DNA from: Actinomycetes bacterium
GTDB lineage: Bacteria; Actinomycetota; Acidimicrobiia; Acidimicrobiales; Bog-793
NCBI GenBank assembly: GCA_021796535.1
Contig: JAKABW010000009.1
Location: 1 to 64,000, forward strand
Direction: 5' to 3'
Length of the DNA stretch: 64,000 nucleotides
Shown: positions 8,190 to 16,468 of the stretch, piece after piece
How positions within the stretch are numbered: position 1 is the first letter of the stretch
Layout of the letters: every line of letters starts with the position of its first letter
The notes under the pieces: generated by a model
What the model was told of the DNA's origin: nothing
The model's database searches: none
The model's input: the letters and a program-made list of their open reading frames with translations, nothing else
Position numbers and translations under genes: made by a program

Positions 8190-9614
8190 ATGTCATCATT
8201 AGATTTAGCATTGGACGAGGCGCCCCTAAGTCGTTTTCATACAAAATCTGTTGTGACGGCAGGAATGGGCTTTTTCACCGATGCTTACGATTTGTTTATC
8301 ATAGGCGTAGCTACCACTCTGATCACCCCATTGTGGCACCTAAGTTCCTCACAAACCGGACTGGTGAATTCCATCACCCTGATATCGGCTTTTGTCGGAG
8401 CTTTCATTTTCGGCCGTCTCTCTGACGTAATAGGGAGAAAAAAGATCTACGGATTGGAAGCCGTGCTTATGATAGTGGGCGCCCTTGCCTCCGCCTTTGC
8501 TCCCAACTTTGCATTCCTTCTTGTGTGCCGTTTCATTCTGGGTATCGGCGTTGGCGGAGACTACCCGATGTCGGCTACCTTGATGACAGAGTTTGCCAAC
8601 CGGAAAAACCGCGGCAAGCTCGTCGGCTTGGTCTTTGCCATGCAGGGCCTCGGCACTGTGGCAGGTTACATCATAGGACTTGCCTTGCTTTCGGCCCACG
8701 TATCCAACGATTTGACCTGGCGTATTTTGCTGGGCATGGGCGCTCTGCCGGCCGCAAGCGTTCTTATGATGAGACGCAGGATGCCGGAATCTCCGAGATA
8801 CTCCGATCAAGTTCTCGGCAAATCTGCCAAAGCCACCACTGACATAGCTTCTTTCTCGGAAGGTGTCGTCCTCGCCTCTGCGGATCAGGGCCCTCAAAGA
8901 GCTCCCAAAGGCTACATGAAATTGAGAGAGTTCCTGTCCAATCCGAAATACCTGTTGCTGCTGCTCGGCACAGCCGGAACTTGGTTTGTATTTGACTACG
9001 CCTATTACGGCAACTCGGTCTCTGCTCCCCTGATCATCAAAAGCGTACTCGGGAAACAGGGCTCCTCGGTCCTCACGGAGGCTCTTGCGCTTCAGCTGAT
9101 TATCTTTACCTTGGCTGCTCTGCCCGGATATTATCTGGCAACACACTTTATGGACAGGATAGGCCACCGTCGGCTGCAATGGATAGGCTTTATCGGAATG
9201 GGAACGGCGTTCCTGTTGATAGGCGTGATTCCCAACGTAACCACCATGCTGGCGCCGTTCTTGATCCTGTTCTGCATAAGTTACTTCTTCGCCGAATTCG
9301 GTCCCAACACCACCACCTTCGTTCTTTCCGCAGAAGTCTACCCCACCAGAGCCAGATCGACGGGACACGGCATTTCAGCCGGAATAGCCAAGATCGGAGC
9401 CTTCATAGGCGTGTACTTGTTCCCCATCATCAAAACCGATTTGGGTATCAACGGAGCCCTGAGACTCTCCTTTGGTATGGCAGTCATAGGACTCTTGCTT
9501 ACGCTCCTTATACCGGAACCATCACAAAAAAGCCTGGAGGAAATTTCTTCCAGCGATGTAGTGCAAGCGGCCGAACAAGTCATCCACACTTCGACTGTCG
9601 CCACCAATAACTGA
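8190..9614 (+). CDS. MFS transporter, phosphate:H+ symporter (PHS) type
   Basis: The 474-residue, 12-helix major facilitator protein has the MFS signature GRLSDVIGRKK between helices 2 and 3, and after helix 4 the block GIGVGGDYPMSATLMTEFA typical of the phosphate:proton symporter family related to fungal PHO84. It probably imports inorganic phosphate or another small anion; organic-acid transport cannot be excluded. The start is the ATG after AAAAAGGAG, not the frame's earlier ATG at 8142. No clear Pho box was seen upstream. A strong terminator follows the stop, so it is monocistronic. Confidence 0.85.
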   Translation: MSSLDLALDEAPLSRFHTKSVVTAGMGFFTDAYDLFIIGVATTLITPLWHLSSSQTGLVNSITLISAFVGAFIFGRLSDVIGRKKIYGLEAVLMIVGALASAFAPNFAFLLVCRFILGIGVGGDYPMSATLMTEFANRKNRGKLVGLVFAMQGLGTVAGYIIGLALLSAHVSNDLTWRILLGMGALPAASVLMMRRRMPESPRYSDQVLGKSAKATTDIASFSEGVVLASADQGPQRAPKGYMKLREFLSNPKYLLLLLGTAGTWFVFDYAYYGNSVSAPLIIKSVLGKQGSSVLTEALALQLIIFTLAALPGYYLATHFMDRIGHRRLQWIGFIGMGTAFLLIGVIPNVTTMLAPFLILFCISYFFAEFGPNTTTFVLSAEVYPTRARSTGHGISAGIAKIGAFIGVYLFPIIKTDLGINGALRLSFGMAVIGLLLTLLIPEPSQKSLEEISSSDVVQAAEQVIHTSTVATNN

Positions 9615-9631
9615 TCACAACGACTGACTAA

Positions 9632-9664
9632 AAGAACCCTAAAGGAATTTCCTTTAGGGTTCTT
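9632..9664 (+). terminator. intrinsic terminator of the MFS gene
   Basis: Perfect 15-bp stem (AAGAACCCTAAAGGA / TCCTTTAGGGTTCTT) with a 3-base loop, followed by TTATTTTT, 17 bases after the stop codon. Confidence 0.9.
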
Positions 9665-9760
9665 TTATTTTTCCAACATCTTATGCCTTTTGCCGATAAA
9701 GCCCGCATAAAACATCCGACCTAAAACTTTACCGTCTTCCGTCCTACTTCATTTGTCTGC

Positions 9761-9766
9761 TATAAA
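9761..9766 (+). promoter_or_regulatory. -10 box TATAAA, near-leaderless
   Basis: GCTATAAA with its -10 hexamer 7 nt upstream of a TTG (9774) and 10 nt upstream of the in-frame ATG (9777) of the next gene. Confidence 0.45.
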
Positions 9767-9776
9767 CTGGTCATTG

Positions 9777-10268
9777 ATGGGGACTAAGAAAAAACAACAG
9801 AAATATCTTTACAGAAAAATTCTTGTAGCCGTATTGGTAATCTGCTGCGGCGTCGGCGCATTCCTGGCATTTTCACAAATCAATGGCACCGGAAACAAAA
9901 TAACAAGTATGTCTGCTTGGAATAAGCAATATTTATCCAAAACAGAACATCTGGTACAACCCATCAAAGGCATTTTGGACGCGCTTGCATCCGAAAATTA
10001 CAGCTCTTTGGTCAGCTCTTGTAAGCAGCTCGGGCGGGATGCCACCGGCGCGGAATCTTGGCCGGCTATACCGAATTCTTTGGCAGCCTCACACTTTGCA
10101 TCTCTCATCAACTCATTCGGACAGGTGGCCTTGGACTGTCAAAGCCTGACAGAACAATTGCAAAAACAGCAAAGCCCAAAAGCTGCGATCAAAAAAATGT
10201 CTTCTGAAATGTCAATTGCAGCCCAGCAAATGAAAGACGTCATAACTTCCTTACAGGCTCCGGCATAA
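9777..10268 (+). CDS. membrane-anchored extracytoplasmic protein of unknown function
   Basis: I do not recognise the family. The product (163 residues from this ATG) has a basic N terminus (KKKQQKYLYRK), one transmembrane or uncleaved signal segment at about residues 13-34, then a helical, Gln/Ser/Lys-rich outer domain of about 125 residues with two cysteines. It is probably anchored in the membrane with the C-terminal part outside. There is no Shine-Dalgarno; the start is set by the -10 box just upstream, and translation may instead begin at the adjacent TTG at 9774. It is flanked by terminators and likely transcribed alone. Confidence 0.6.
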   Translation: MGTKKKQQKYLYRKILVAVLVICCGVGAFLAFSQINGTGNKITSMSAWNKQYLSKTEHLVQPIKGILDALASENYSSLVSSCKQLGRDATGAESWPAIPNSLAASHFASLINSFGQVALDCQSLTEQLQKQQSPKAAIKKMSSEMSIAAQQMKDVITSLQAPA

Positions 10269-10421
10269 TACATCGGACGCCCGCTGCAAAGCGTTTGGGG
10301 TTTCCTTTGCCGATTGCACCGATTATTGCCGTAAGTAAGTTGAAAAACCTGCAGGAGAGTTATGCCCACGATTTGCGAACCAAGATCGCAGATGACTCAA
10401 ACACACATAAGTTTCTAAAAA

Positions 10422-10453
10422 AATAGATCCGGCCCAAAAGAGCCGGATCTATT
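10422..10453 (-). terminator. intrinsic terminator of the 10473-11090 gene
   Basis: 12-bp perfect stem (AATAGATCCGGC / GCCGGATCTATT) followed on the minus strand by a T run (TTTTTTTAG), 20 bases past the stop codon. Confidence 0.85.
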
Positions 10454-10472
10454 GACTTGATAAAGAGTTACT

Positions 10473-11090
10473 TCACCATTTTTTGCCGGTGGTGGTTTTG
10501 GCGACAGTCTTGGCCTTGGTAGTTTTGGCGACAGTCTTGGCCTTCTTGGTGACCTTGGGCATAACGGGCTTGCCGTTGGCGGCCGATACTACATCCCAGC
10601 GGCCGAAGGGTGTGTTCAGCCCTTCGCCGTGATACTGGTGTGCTTTGGTGTCACCCACAAATTCATACAGAAGGTGTCCACCGTAGGAAAGCTGCTCCAG
10701 ACCGGATTTGATTTTCACTTCTTTTACAAGCTTAGTGTTTACCCCTTTGCCGTAATGGGGCTTGGAAACAATCACCAAAGGAGGCCAGACGCCCTGGCAT
10801 TTGGTTACGACGCATTTTCCGGTCGTTTCATACAGGGTTCTTCCTTCCCCGGTTTGCAGGACCAAACCGTACTTGGAGTGCTCCACCTCCAAAGCGGGAG
10901 GGACAGCCACATGGATGGTGGTGGTTTTAGTTTTGGTTTTCTTGGTGCCTTTTTTGACGGTTTTATGAACCACGGCCGTTTTGGCCGAAACGGCATGCAA
11001 CGTCGTGGCTCCGGCCAACGGAACCGCCAGCATCATGCCGCCAAGCGATAACGTTGCTGTTGCAAGCAGTTTTCCCCATGTGTTTTTCAT
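10473..11090 (-). CDS. secreted protein with Lipoprotein_15 (COG4315) domain and Lys-rich tail
   Basis: The 205-residue product starts with a Sec signal peptide (residues 1-25, ending near AGATTLHA) and a Thr/Lys-rich linker, then carries two copies of the secreted repeat PF03640 (Lipoprotein_15): YGLVLQTGEGRTLYET with CVVTKCQGVWPPL, and SYGGHLLYEFVGD with GEGLNTPFGRWDVV. The family has no established enzyme function and may bind redox or haem-type partners. There is no lipobox Cys, so it is secreted or wall-associated rather than lipidated. The tail is a degenerate KTVAKTTKA repeat. The ATG follows AAAGGAGG, better placed than the upstream in-frame start. Confidence 0.78.
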   Translation of the reverse strand: MKNTWGKLLATATLSLGGMMLAVPLAGATTLHAVSAKTAVVHKTVKKGTKKTKTKTTTIHVAVPPALEVEHSKYGLVLQTGEGRTLYETTGKCVVTKCQGVWPPLVIVSKPHYGKGVNTKLVKEVKIKSGLEQLSYGGHLLYEFVGDTKAHQYHGEGLNTPFGRWDVVSAANGKPVMPKVTKKAKTVAKTTKAKTVAKTTTGKKW

Positions 11091-11232
11091 ATATCCTCCT
11101 TTTGCCCGCCTTTTCGCGAGCACTTTACCCTTTACTGTGAAAAACGTGTTAATAAGTGGTTAAAATGATACATTCACCGACAAAAAAACTGTACGCGGGA
11201 AGAAGAGAAATTATCGGAGGCAATCCGGCAAA

Positions 11233-11502
11233 TCAGCTCAGTTTCAAAAACATTTTTTTGATGTCTTCCAAGTCGTAACCGTCTTCCGCCGCACCAGACG
11301 GATTGTCCAGACAGTAAGACATTCCGGAGGCAAGCAGGTGAAAACCAACCTGTTCCAAAGCCTTATTGGCAGCCGATATCTGTGTAATGATATCCTTACA
11401 GTCTCTTTTCTCCATCAACATTTTTTCGATTCCGTCAATTTGGCCTTTAATCCGATGCAGACGCATGCGACAATCTTTTACTATATCTTCCGGAAATTCC
11501 AT
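11233..11502 (-). CDS. CsoR/RcnR/CstR-family repressor, CstR-like
   Basis: The 89-residue all-helical DUF156 regulator has the DNA-binding helix RLHRIKGQIDGIEKML and the sensor helix around CKDIITQISA. In copper-sensing CsoR the ligands are Cys-x25-His-x4-Cys. Here Cys35 and Cys64 keep the 29-residue spacing but the His position is Gly60. Two cysteines without that His is the pattern of CstR, a persulphide/sulphane-sulphur sensor, so sulphur sensing is more likely than copper. The ATG at 11502 sits 6 nt after GGAG; a TTG at 11514 is the alternative. No copper or sulphur genes are adjacent, so its targets beyond its own promoter are unknown. Confidence 0.85.
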   Translation of the reverse strand: MEFPEDIVKDCRMRLHRIKGQIDGIEKMLMEKRDCKDIITQISAANKALEQVGFHLLASGMSYCLDNPSGAAEDGYDLEDIKKMFLKLS

Positions 11503-11537
11503 ACCAAGCTCCAAACAAATGTAATAGTTTCAAATTT

Positions 11538-11555
11538 ATTATACCCCATACGGTA
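11538..11555 (-). promoter_or_regulatory. promoter with overlapping palindrome, likely autoregulatory operator
   Basis: On the minus strand TATAAT (11543-11538) is preceded and slightly overlapped by the palindrome TACCGTATGGGGTA (11555-11542). This lies in the -10/-35 spacer, the normal operator position for CsoR-family repressors, whose sites are G/C-tract palindromes flanked by TA. The gene start is about 36 nt downstream. Confidence 0.45.
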
Positions 11556-11637
11556 AATCCGACATCCCACTTTAAGAGCTTTGCATCCCAGCTGGGCACT
11601 CAAAATGCTAACATATCAGGATGGAAAACGAGGCGTA

Positions 11638-12921
11638 ATGGAACTAGTTGAACTCGCACATAATTGGGATTTGCTGGGCAAGCAACAGACCATCACCGCC
11701 ATTATCTCGACCCTTGGGACAGAAGACGAACAGGTTTTTTTTGAAACAGGCCTTACAGAAATCAAATGGCTGTTGGAGTTGTTGCAAGAAGCCGACATAG
11801 AGCCGGTCGGTCCGGTCCTGGATTTCGGCTGCGGCATAGGACGCTTAACCCAGGCACTGGCTCACCGCTTTACGGAAGTGGTCGGCTTGGATATCGCGCC
11901 GTCCATGCTGAAAGTCGCCGAAGAAAAAAATGCTTTTCCGGACAGGTGTACCTACGTCTTAAACCAAACCGACAATTTGGAAATTTTCGAAGACGCCAAA
12001 TTCTCTCTCATCGTATCCAGCATTGTGCTCCAACATGTCGGGGAGGAATTTGCCAAGAAATACTTGTCTGAAATGGTGAGGGTACTTAAGCCGGGCGGGA
12101 TTTTATTTTTCCAGATCCCTTCTCAGCTGAAAGAAATCCCCGTCATCCGGCCCGAAGCCTGCAGGGCAAAAATCACCGCGGACCTCTCACCGTATTCGGA
12201 CAGGATGCTGTCTGAGGCAGAGACTACTTCCGATTTCATCCCCGGAGAGCACAGACGGGACAAACCGGGAAAATGGCAAAAAGTCTTTGGGGACAGGTTT
12301 GGCGGAAAAACCGTTGCCGCCACAGATACCGCAAGCCGAATAGCGGAAAACTCCGGTCCATTTTTGCAGGCCGCTCCCGGAGAAGTTCTTGTCTTCCAAG
12401 TCAGTATCTTCAACGCATCGGAAAGCGACTGGGAATCCGGCCATGGGATTAGCCTCGGGAGGCGGTGGCTTTCGTATCCGGAAAATCTGCTTTTGGCTTA
12501 CACCGACGACGGAGGAAGAGTGGCGCTTTCCGACGGCTTGAAATCACGGGACACCGTGACTGCGGCCATAGAAATCAGGATGCCGGTCAAAACCGGAAAT
12601 TACTTGTTGGAACTGGATCTATCTCAACCGGGCTACCCCTTGTTTGCCGATCTGGGTTCTGAACGATACCTCTTGCCCATAAAGATAGCAGACCTGCCGG
12701 GCAAGGAATCCGTTCTCGATGCCGGTCGAAAAGAAACACTTATTCAAAATGAGGACCCCCCCCAAGAAGTAATACTCGGCGGAATAGAAATGTATGGCAT
12801 CAACCGCTCGGAAGTCGAAGACTTTCTGCTTCAAAACGGCATGGAAATCATTAGGACCATCGAAGATAACAGTGCCGGAGGATCCTGGCAAAGCTACCGC
12901 TATCTGGCAAGAAAGCCGTAA
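11638..12921 (+). CDS. class I SAM-dependent methyltransferase with C-terminal beta domain
   Basis: The protein is 427 residues from this start. Residues about 55-170 form a methyltransferase fold: motif I VLDFGCGIGRL, an acidic residue at VVGLDIAPSML, and the post-motif segment MVRVLKPGGILFFQIP. The C-terminal 200 residues look like a beta-sandwich with N-terminal coil, similar in style to accessory domains fused to methyltransferases in polysaccharide loci. The substrate is unknown; a surface glycan is a guess. The ATG at 11638 follows GAGG; the frame extends 19 codons upstream to a TTG. It converges with the LCP gene, leaving 2 bases between stops. Confidence 0.75.
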   Translation: MELVELAHNWDLLGKQQTITAIISTLGTEDEQVFFETGLTEIKWLLELLQEADIEPVGPVLDFGCGIGRLTQALAHRFTEVVGLDIAPSMLKVAEEKNAFPDRCTYVLNQTDNLEIFEDAKFSLIVSSIVLQHVGEEFAKKYLSEMVRVLKPGGILFFQIPSQLKEIPVIRPEACRAKITADLSPYSDRMLSEAETTSDFIPGEHRRDKPGKWQKVFGDRFGGKTVAATDTASRIAENSGPFLQAAPGEVLVFQVSIFNASESDWESGHGISLGRRWLSYPENLLLAYTDDGGRVALSDGLKSRDTVTAAIEIRMPVKTGNYLLELDLSQPGYPLFADLGSERYLLPIKIADLPGKESVLDAGRKETLIQNEDPPQEVILGGIEMYGINRSEVEDFLLQNGMEIIRTIEDNSAGGSWQSYRYLARKP

Positions 12922-12923
12922 TT

Positions 12924-14654
12924 CTACTTCTTGGTCTTTTTCGCCGTCTTCGGTGGCGTTGTTTTTGCTATCTCCGACTTACTCAGGTGTGCATAGCTCG
13001 AAGGCGACTGCAAATCCTTTGCCGGGCATGCCCGCGGGTCATAGGGAGGCAGAGGAGCCGTGGCCGAAGTGGGCGGGTCCAGGTAAGGCACCGATGACGA
13101 AGAGTCCAGAACTGCGCTCAGAAGTTGCATCAAAGCCTGCTGGCCGGATTTGCCGGCAGAAGCCAGTTTCACCGTTCCCAGCGATCCGGCGGGCACCTTC
13201 AACGTCAGCTTGGCCAGTGTGGAGGTCGCCACTTTCGGAGAATCGACGGAAAAGTTGGTTCCCGTGACGACGGTGACGTCGGCGTTGTCCAAAGTCTTGC
13301 CCTGCCCCATGGCAACCGCACCGCTCAGGCCGGCCAAAACCCTGTTACCGTCGGGCATCAGAGCGGAATTTTTGTACAGAACCGAAGCCTCGACGACCGG
13401 ACCCACGGGAGTTTGTTCACCGGTCCCCACAACGTCAAAACCCAGGTCCTTCAACTGCGTGGCCACCTGTGCCGTTTCGGCGGGATCCCCGATGCCTCCC
13501 AATACCGATACCGTAATTTTTTTGGGGTTGAGGGTGGCTCCCGGAACTTTGTGACCCAGCCAGCTCGTAATGCTTTCCAGATCCTGCGGCTCCGACGCGA
13601 ATACGACGTTCCCGTAATTGTACCCCTGATACATGTAGGAATAAGTGGGATCGTTCATGACCGGCATCGTAGATTCCGGTATCCTGTAAGGGTCGACGTG
13701 GCGCATCTGGGTAATGAGATCTATCATGTCATGGGGGGTAAAGCCCTGATCCACGGTCAGTTGCGGCGCCACGTCCTGAACCAAGGCGTTGTCATAAGTG
13801 AAGCTTCCGATGCCGTGGTGAATGACCTGCGATGCGAGCACCCTCAGGAACTCGTGCACTCTGACAATGCGCCCCAAGTCCCCGGAGCCGTCGTAAAGCC
13901 AGCCCTGTCCTTTTACGTAGTAGTACATGTGCCGTGCCCTTACCAGAGCCAGGGCCTGGAAAGCGCCCAATTTGTAGCAACCCGAAACCGGCACGTTCAA
14001 ACCGGAATAAGCGTCTTTCACCGGATCCGGAAACCACATGGAAAGACCGCCCAGGCTTTTCACCACGTTTTGGAAAGAATCGAAATTCAGTTCGGCAAAG
14101 TGTTGTATCGAGATGCCCAGATCCTGTTCCAAGGCCAGAACAAGCTGGCTCGGTCCGTAAACGAGAGCGGAATCTATTTTGTCATTCTGATTGGGTCTGG
14201 CATTTATCAAAAACGAATCTCTGGGGATTGAAATAAGCGAAATCCTGTTTGTGTTCGGATTAACCCTGACAACCATAATGACGTCGGCATTGATGCCGGT
14301 GACACCCGCCGCGCACGATCCGAAAGCCCCGCTCTGTTTGCCGTTCAGAGCACAACGCGAGGTGGAACCGACCAGTAATATGTTTTCGGTATTGGCATCC
14401 GCCCCTTTAACGGGGGCTGTCTGCAAATTTTTTACGTTGACGTGATGAATTTCGCTGTTGGTGTATTGCAGATATCCGGCCACCGAGCCGAATATGATCA
14501 ATACGAGCAAGACTATGGCGACTCCCGCCCAAAATACGACCGGGTGTGCCTTTTTCTGCTTTGATTTGGCTTTACCGGCCCCGGCCGGTTCCGCTCCGGC
14601 GGCTTCCGAAGACATATTTTGGGGTTCTTGAGTTCTATCTGAGTCGTTTTGCAC
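12924..14654 (-). CDS. LytR-CpsA-Psr (LCP) family wall-polymer ligase with LytR_C domain
   Basis: The 576-residue membrane-anchored enzyme would transfer lipid-linked glycan onto peptidoglycan. After a basic, Ala-rich cytoplasmic tail comes one transmembrane helix (about residues 38-62), then the LCP catalytic domain (about 90-290) with DVIMVVRVNP, the key SIPRDS arginine/aspartate motif, NFDSFQNVVKSLGG and a conserved VRARHMYYYV arginine pair. Residues about 380-490 (ITVSVLGG to TVVTGTNFS) are a LytR_C domain. In actinobacteria these proteins attach arabinogalactan-type polymers. GTG start with a TATTTT box 6 nt upstream. Likely co-functional with the neighbouring envelope genes. Confidence 0.9.
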   Translation of the reverse strand: MQNDSDRTQEPQNMSSEAAGAEPAGAGKAKSKQKKAHPVVFWAGVAIVLLVLIIFGSVAGYLQYTNSEIHHVNVKNLQTAPVKGADANTENILLVGSTSRCALNGKQSGAFGSCAAGVTGINADVIMVVRVNPNTNRISLISIPRDSFLINARPNQNDKIDSALVYGPSQLVLALEQDLGISIQHFAELNFDSFQNVVKSLGGLSMWFPDPVKDAYSGLNVPVSGCYKLGAFQALALVRARHMYYYVKGQGWLYDGSGDLGRIVRVHEFLRVLASQVIHHGIGSFTYDNALVQDVAPQLTVDQGFTPHDMIDLITQMRHVDPYRIPESTMPVMNDPTYSYMYQGYNYGNVVFASEPQDLESITSWLGHKVPGATLNPKKITVSVLGGIGDPAETAQVATQLKDLGFDVVGTGEQTPVGPVVEASVLYKNSALMPDGNRVLAGLSGAVAMGQGKTLDNADVTVVTGTNFSVDSPKVATSTLAKLTLKVPAGSLGTVKLASAGKSGQQALMQLLSAVLDSSSSVPYLDPPTSATAPLPPYDPRACPAKDLQSPSSYAHLSKSEIAKTTPPKTAKKTKK

Positions 14655-14660
14655 AATAAG

Positions 14661-14666
14661 AAAATA
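14661..14666 (-). promoter_or_regulatory. -10-like TATTTT, leaderless start of LCP gene
   Basis: TATTTT on the minus strand, 6 nt upstream of the GTG at 14654; weaker than the other boxes of this type in the window. Confidence 0.3.
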
Positions 14667-14762
14667 GTGAACTTTCCCACCTAATTGGTGTCAGACCGGC
14701 CACATTTTTCCTTTTTTTTACAATTTTGCCCAAAGACCGGCCTTGAATACGGTATTTGGACT

Positions 14763-16424
14763 CTAAACATCCACGCCGGTACCGGCGGGAGCGCCGGGCA
14801 CATAGAACCGATTCCAATTGGCTTTTGAAGGATGAACGGAGTCGGCCGGACCGTTGGCAAAAACTTTTAAGACGTTTTTGGTGATGGCGGTGAGGGTGGG
14901 CATGGCCGGTCGTATCCCGAAATGCAAACCGTCTTCCACTTTTTTCGACCCGTCCCATAAGAGAGAAACCCATTGCGCCGTTCCCGTCGCAAAAACTCCG
15001 CCCCCGCCTTTCAGGCTGTAGTAAGACATGTCGGAATGAAGTGGTCCCAAAACCGAATCTATCGGCGAGTGAGCCAGCAAATTTACGTTTTTGGGCGCCT
15101 CACTGGGCTCGTAGGCATCGAACTCCGACCCGACGACACCTGGAATTGCGGCGTTGTTTTTTAAACCTGTGCCTTCAAATACCCACGAATCGGCCTCTTT
15201 TACCACCATGGGAACAGGCGAGGAACCGCCGGGCTGAAAAGCCTGATACATGATCCCTATCATTTTACTCTCAAACCAAGGCACTGGATCGGTGGCCCAT
15301 GATACGCCGGTTGCAAGCGCCGGATCTTTTTTTGCTTCCGGATCAGCCGCGGCGTCTTTATAACAAATTTCATGCCTGTAGGAACCGACCGGGGACGGCG
15401 CCAGTCTAATTTGGCGGTAGCAGGCGTTCGCTCCCAAAAACATCAAATTGACCCCTTTGGCAAGAGCCGATTCCGCCCCCAGCCGCATGGGCATGGACCA
15501 GTATTCGTCGTGGCCCAAACTGACGAGCACTCTGTGGTTTAAAAGCAGGTCCGGCCGGATATGAAAATCTACATCGGTCCAGTAGGTAACGTCCAGCCCC
15601 AAACGTTCCGCCAAGTACACGAAAGGGTACTCGTTTCCCATAAAGTCGCCCGAACCTCCCGCATCCAAATTCGGGCCGTACGGGCGGTCAAAAGACACTA
15701 CTCTGGATCTGTCCGCCAAAGTTCCGGTGGGAAGACCCCCGTAAAGAGAGTAGCCACCCCACAGGTTATAAGCCTGCCAAGTCGTAACGGCGCTTTGCAC
15801 GACTATGGCCGACCTGCTGGAATCATCCCGCACCATAAACGGGACATAGCGCTCGGCGCCTTGCGAAGATACCAGCTTTATAAGATAATAACCCGGGAGA
15901 TAGCCGGAGTCTATCCCGAATTGCCTGGAAGGATTCCAGTGGCATTCCACCATATTTATGCCCGGGGTAAAAGTTGAGGAGGGCTGACTTTGGCCCCTAA
16001 TTCTGGGAGTTCTGTGGATCAACCTGGCACCCAAACCCTGGTAATAGCCCATACGGTAAATTTCCGCATAATAGCTGGGGGCCGGAGTATTGACGTAAAG
16101 CGTCAATACGTCACCCTCAACCAAACTGACTTTATCGACAAAACCCTCTATGCCGGGTGAATAAGAATTTTGCTTCCCCCGCAAAAGCCACCCGAGAGAA
16201 CCTTTCTTATTGTTTTCTTCAATGATTTTTTCTGAAACCGGCAGCCTGTCCGCTGTCTTGTTGCTTTTTTTATCTCCGATGGCTGCGTCGTATGTGGTAG
16301 GCGTATTACCCGGAGAAGCCGCTTTTTTTGGACCGGGGCGCGAAAGGATATCCGCTATTGTCCCCCCTATTGCCAAAGAACCCACAACGCCGGCAACTGT
16401 TTTTATGAAATGTCTTCTCTCCAC
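14763..16424 (-). CDS. Tat-exported protein with N,N-dimethylformamidase beta-like domain
   Basis: The 553-residue product starts with a twin-arginine signal (ERRHFIKTVAGVVGSLAIGG), so it is exported folded. The body matches the DMFA2_C family (C-terminal domain of the N,N-dimethylformamidase large subunit), including YPFVYLAERLGLDVTYWTD, HRVLVSLGHDEYWS and LMFLGANACYRQIR. True DMFase is an iron amidohydrolase; in actinobacteria such Tat proteins are common, uncharacterised, and often near surface-polymer genes, so the substrate here is unknown. GTG start with TAGGAT 7 nt upstream, back to back with lgt. Confidence 0.82.
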   Translation of the reverse strand: MERRHFIKTVAGVVGSLAIGGTIADILSRPGPKKAASPGNTPTTYDAAIGDKKSNKTADRLPVSEKIIEENNKKGSLGWLLRGKQNSYSPGIEGFVDKVSLVEGDVLTLYVNTPAPSYYAEIYRMGYYQGLGARLIHRTPRIRGQSQPSSTFTPGINMVECHWNPSRQFGIDSGYLPGYYLIKLVSSQGAERYVPFMVRDDSSRSAIVVQSAVTTWQAYNLWGGYSLYGGLPTGTLADRSRVVSFDRPYGPNLDAGGSGDFMGNEYPFVYLAERLGLDVTYWTDVDFHIRPDLLLNHRVLVSLGHDEYWSMPMRLGAESALAKGVNLMFLGANACYRQIRLAPSPVGSYRHEICYKDAAADPEAKKDPALATGVSWATDPVPWFESKMIGIMYQAFQPGGSSPVPMVVKEADSWVFEGTGLKNNAAIPGVVGSEFDAYEPSEAPKNVNLLAHSPIDSVLGPLHSDMSYYSLKGGGGVFATGTAQWVSLLWDGSKKVEDGLHFGIRPAMPTLTAITKNVLKVFANGPADSVHPSKANWNRFYVPGAPAGTGVDV

Positions 16425-16431
16425 CGCTTAG

Positions 16432-16437
16432 ATCCTA
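16432..16437 (-). promoter_or_regulatory. -10 box TAGGAT, leaderless start
   Basis: TAGGAT on the minus strand, 7 nt upstream of the GTG at 16424, inside the 44-bp divergent spacer shared with lgt. Confidence 0.45.
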
Positions 16438-16468
16438 AACCAATTTTAAGCAATAATATATATCAGAG

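Noticed and set aside
8100-8190. Possible Pho box upstream of the phosphate-type transporter
   Set aside because: No GTTCACC-like direct repeats could be seen.
8349-9368. 339-codon minus-strand frame opposite the MFS gene
   Set aside because: Shadow of the transporter: Gly/Gln/Arg-rich reading without a family or start signal.
13125-14231. 368-codon plus-strand frame opposite the LCP gene
   Set aside because: Antisense shadow of a well-supported gene, His/Arg/Gln-rich.
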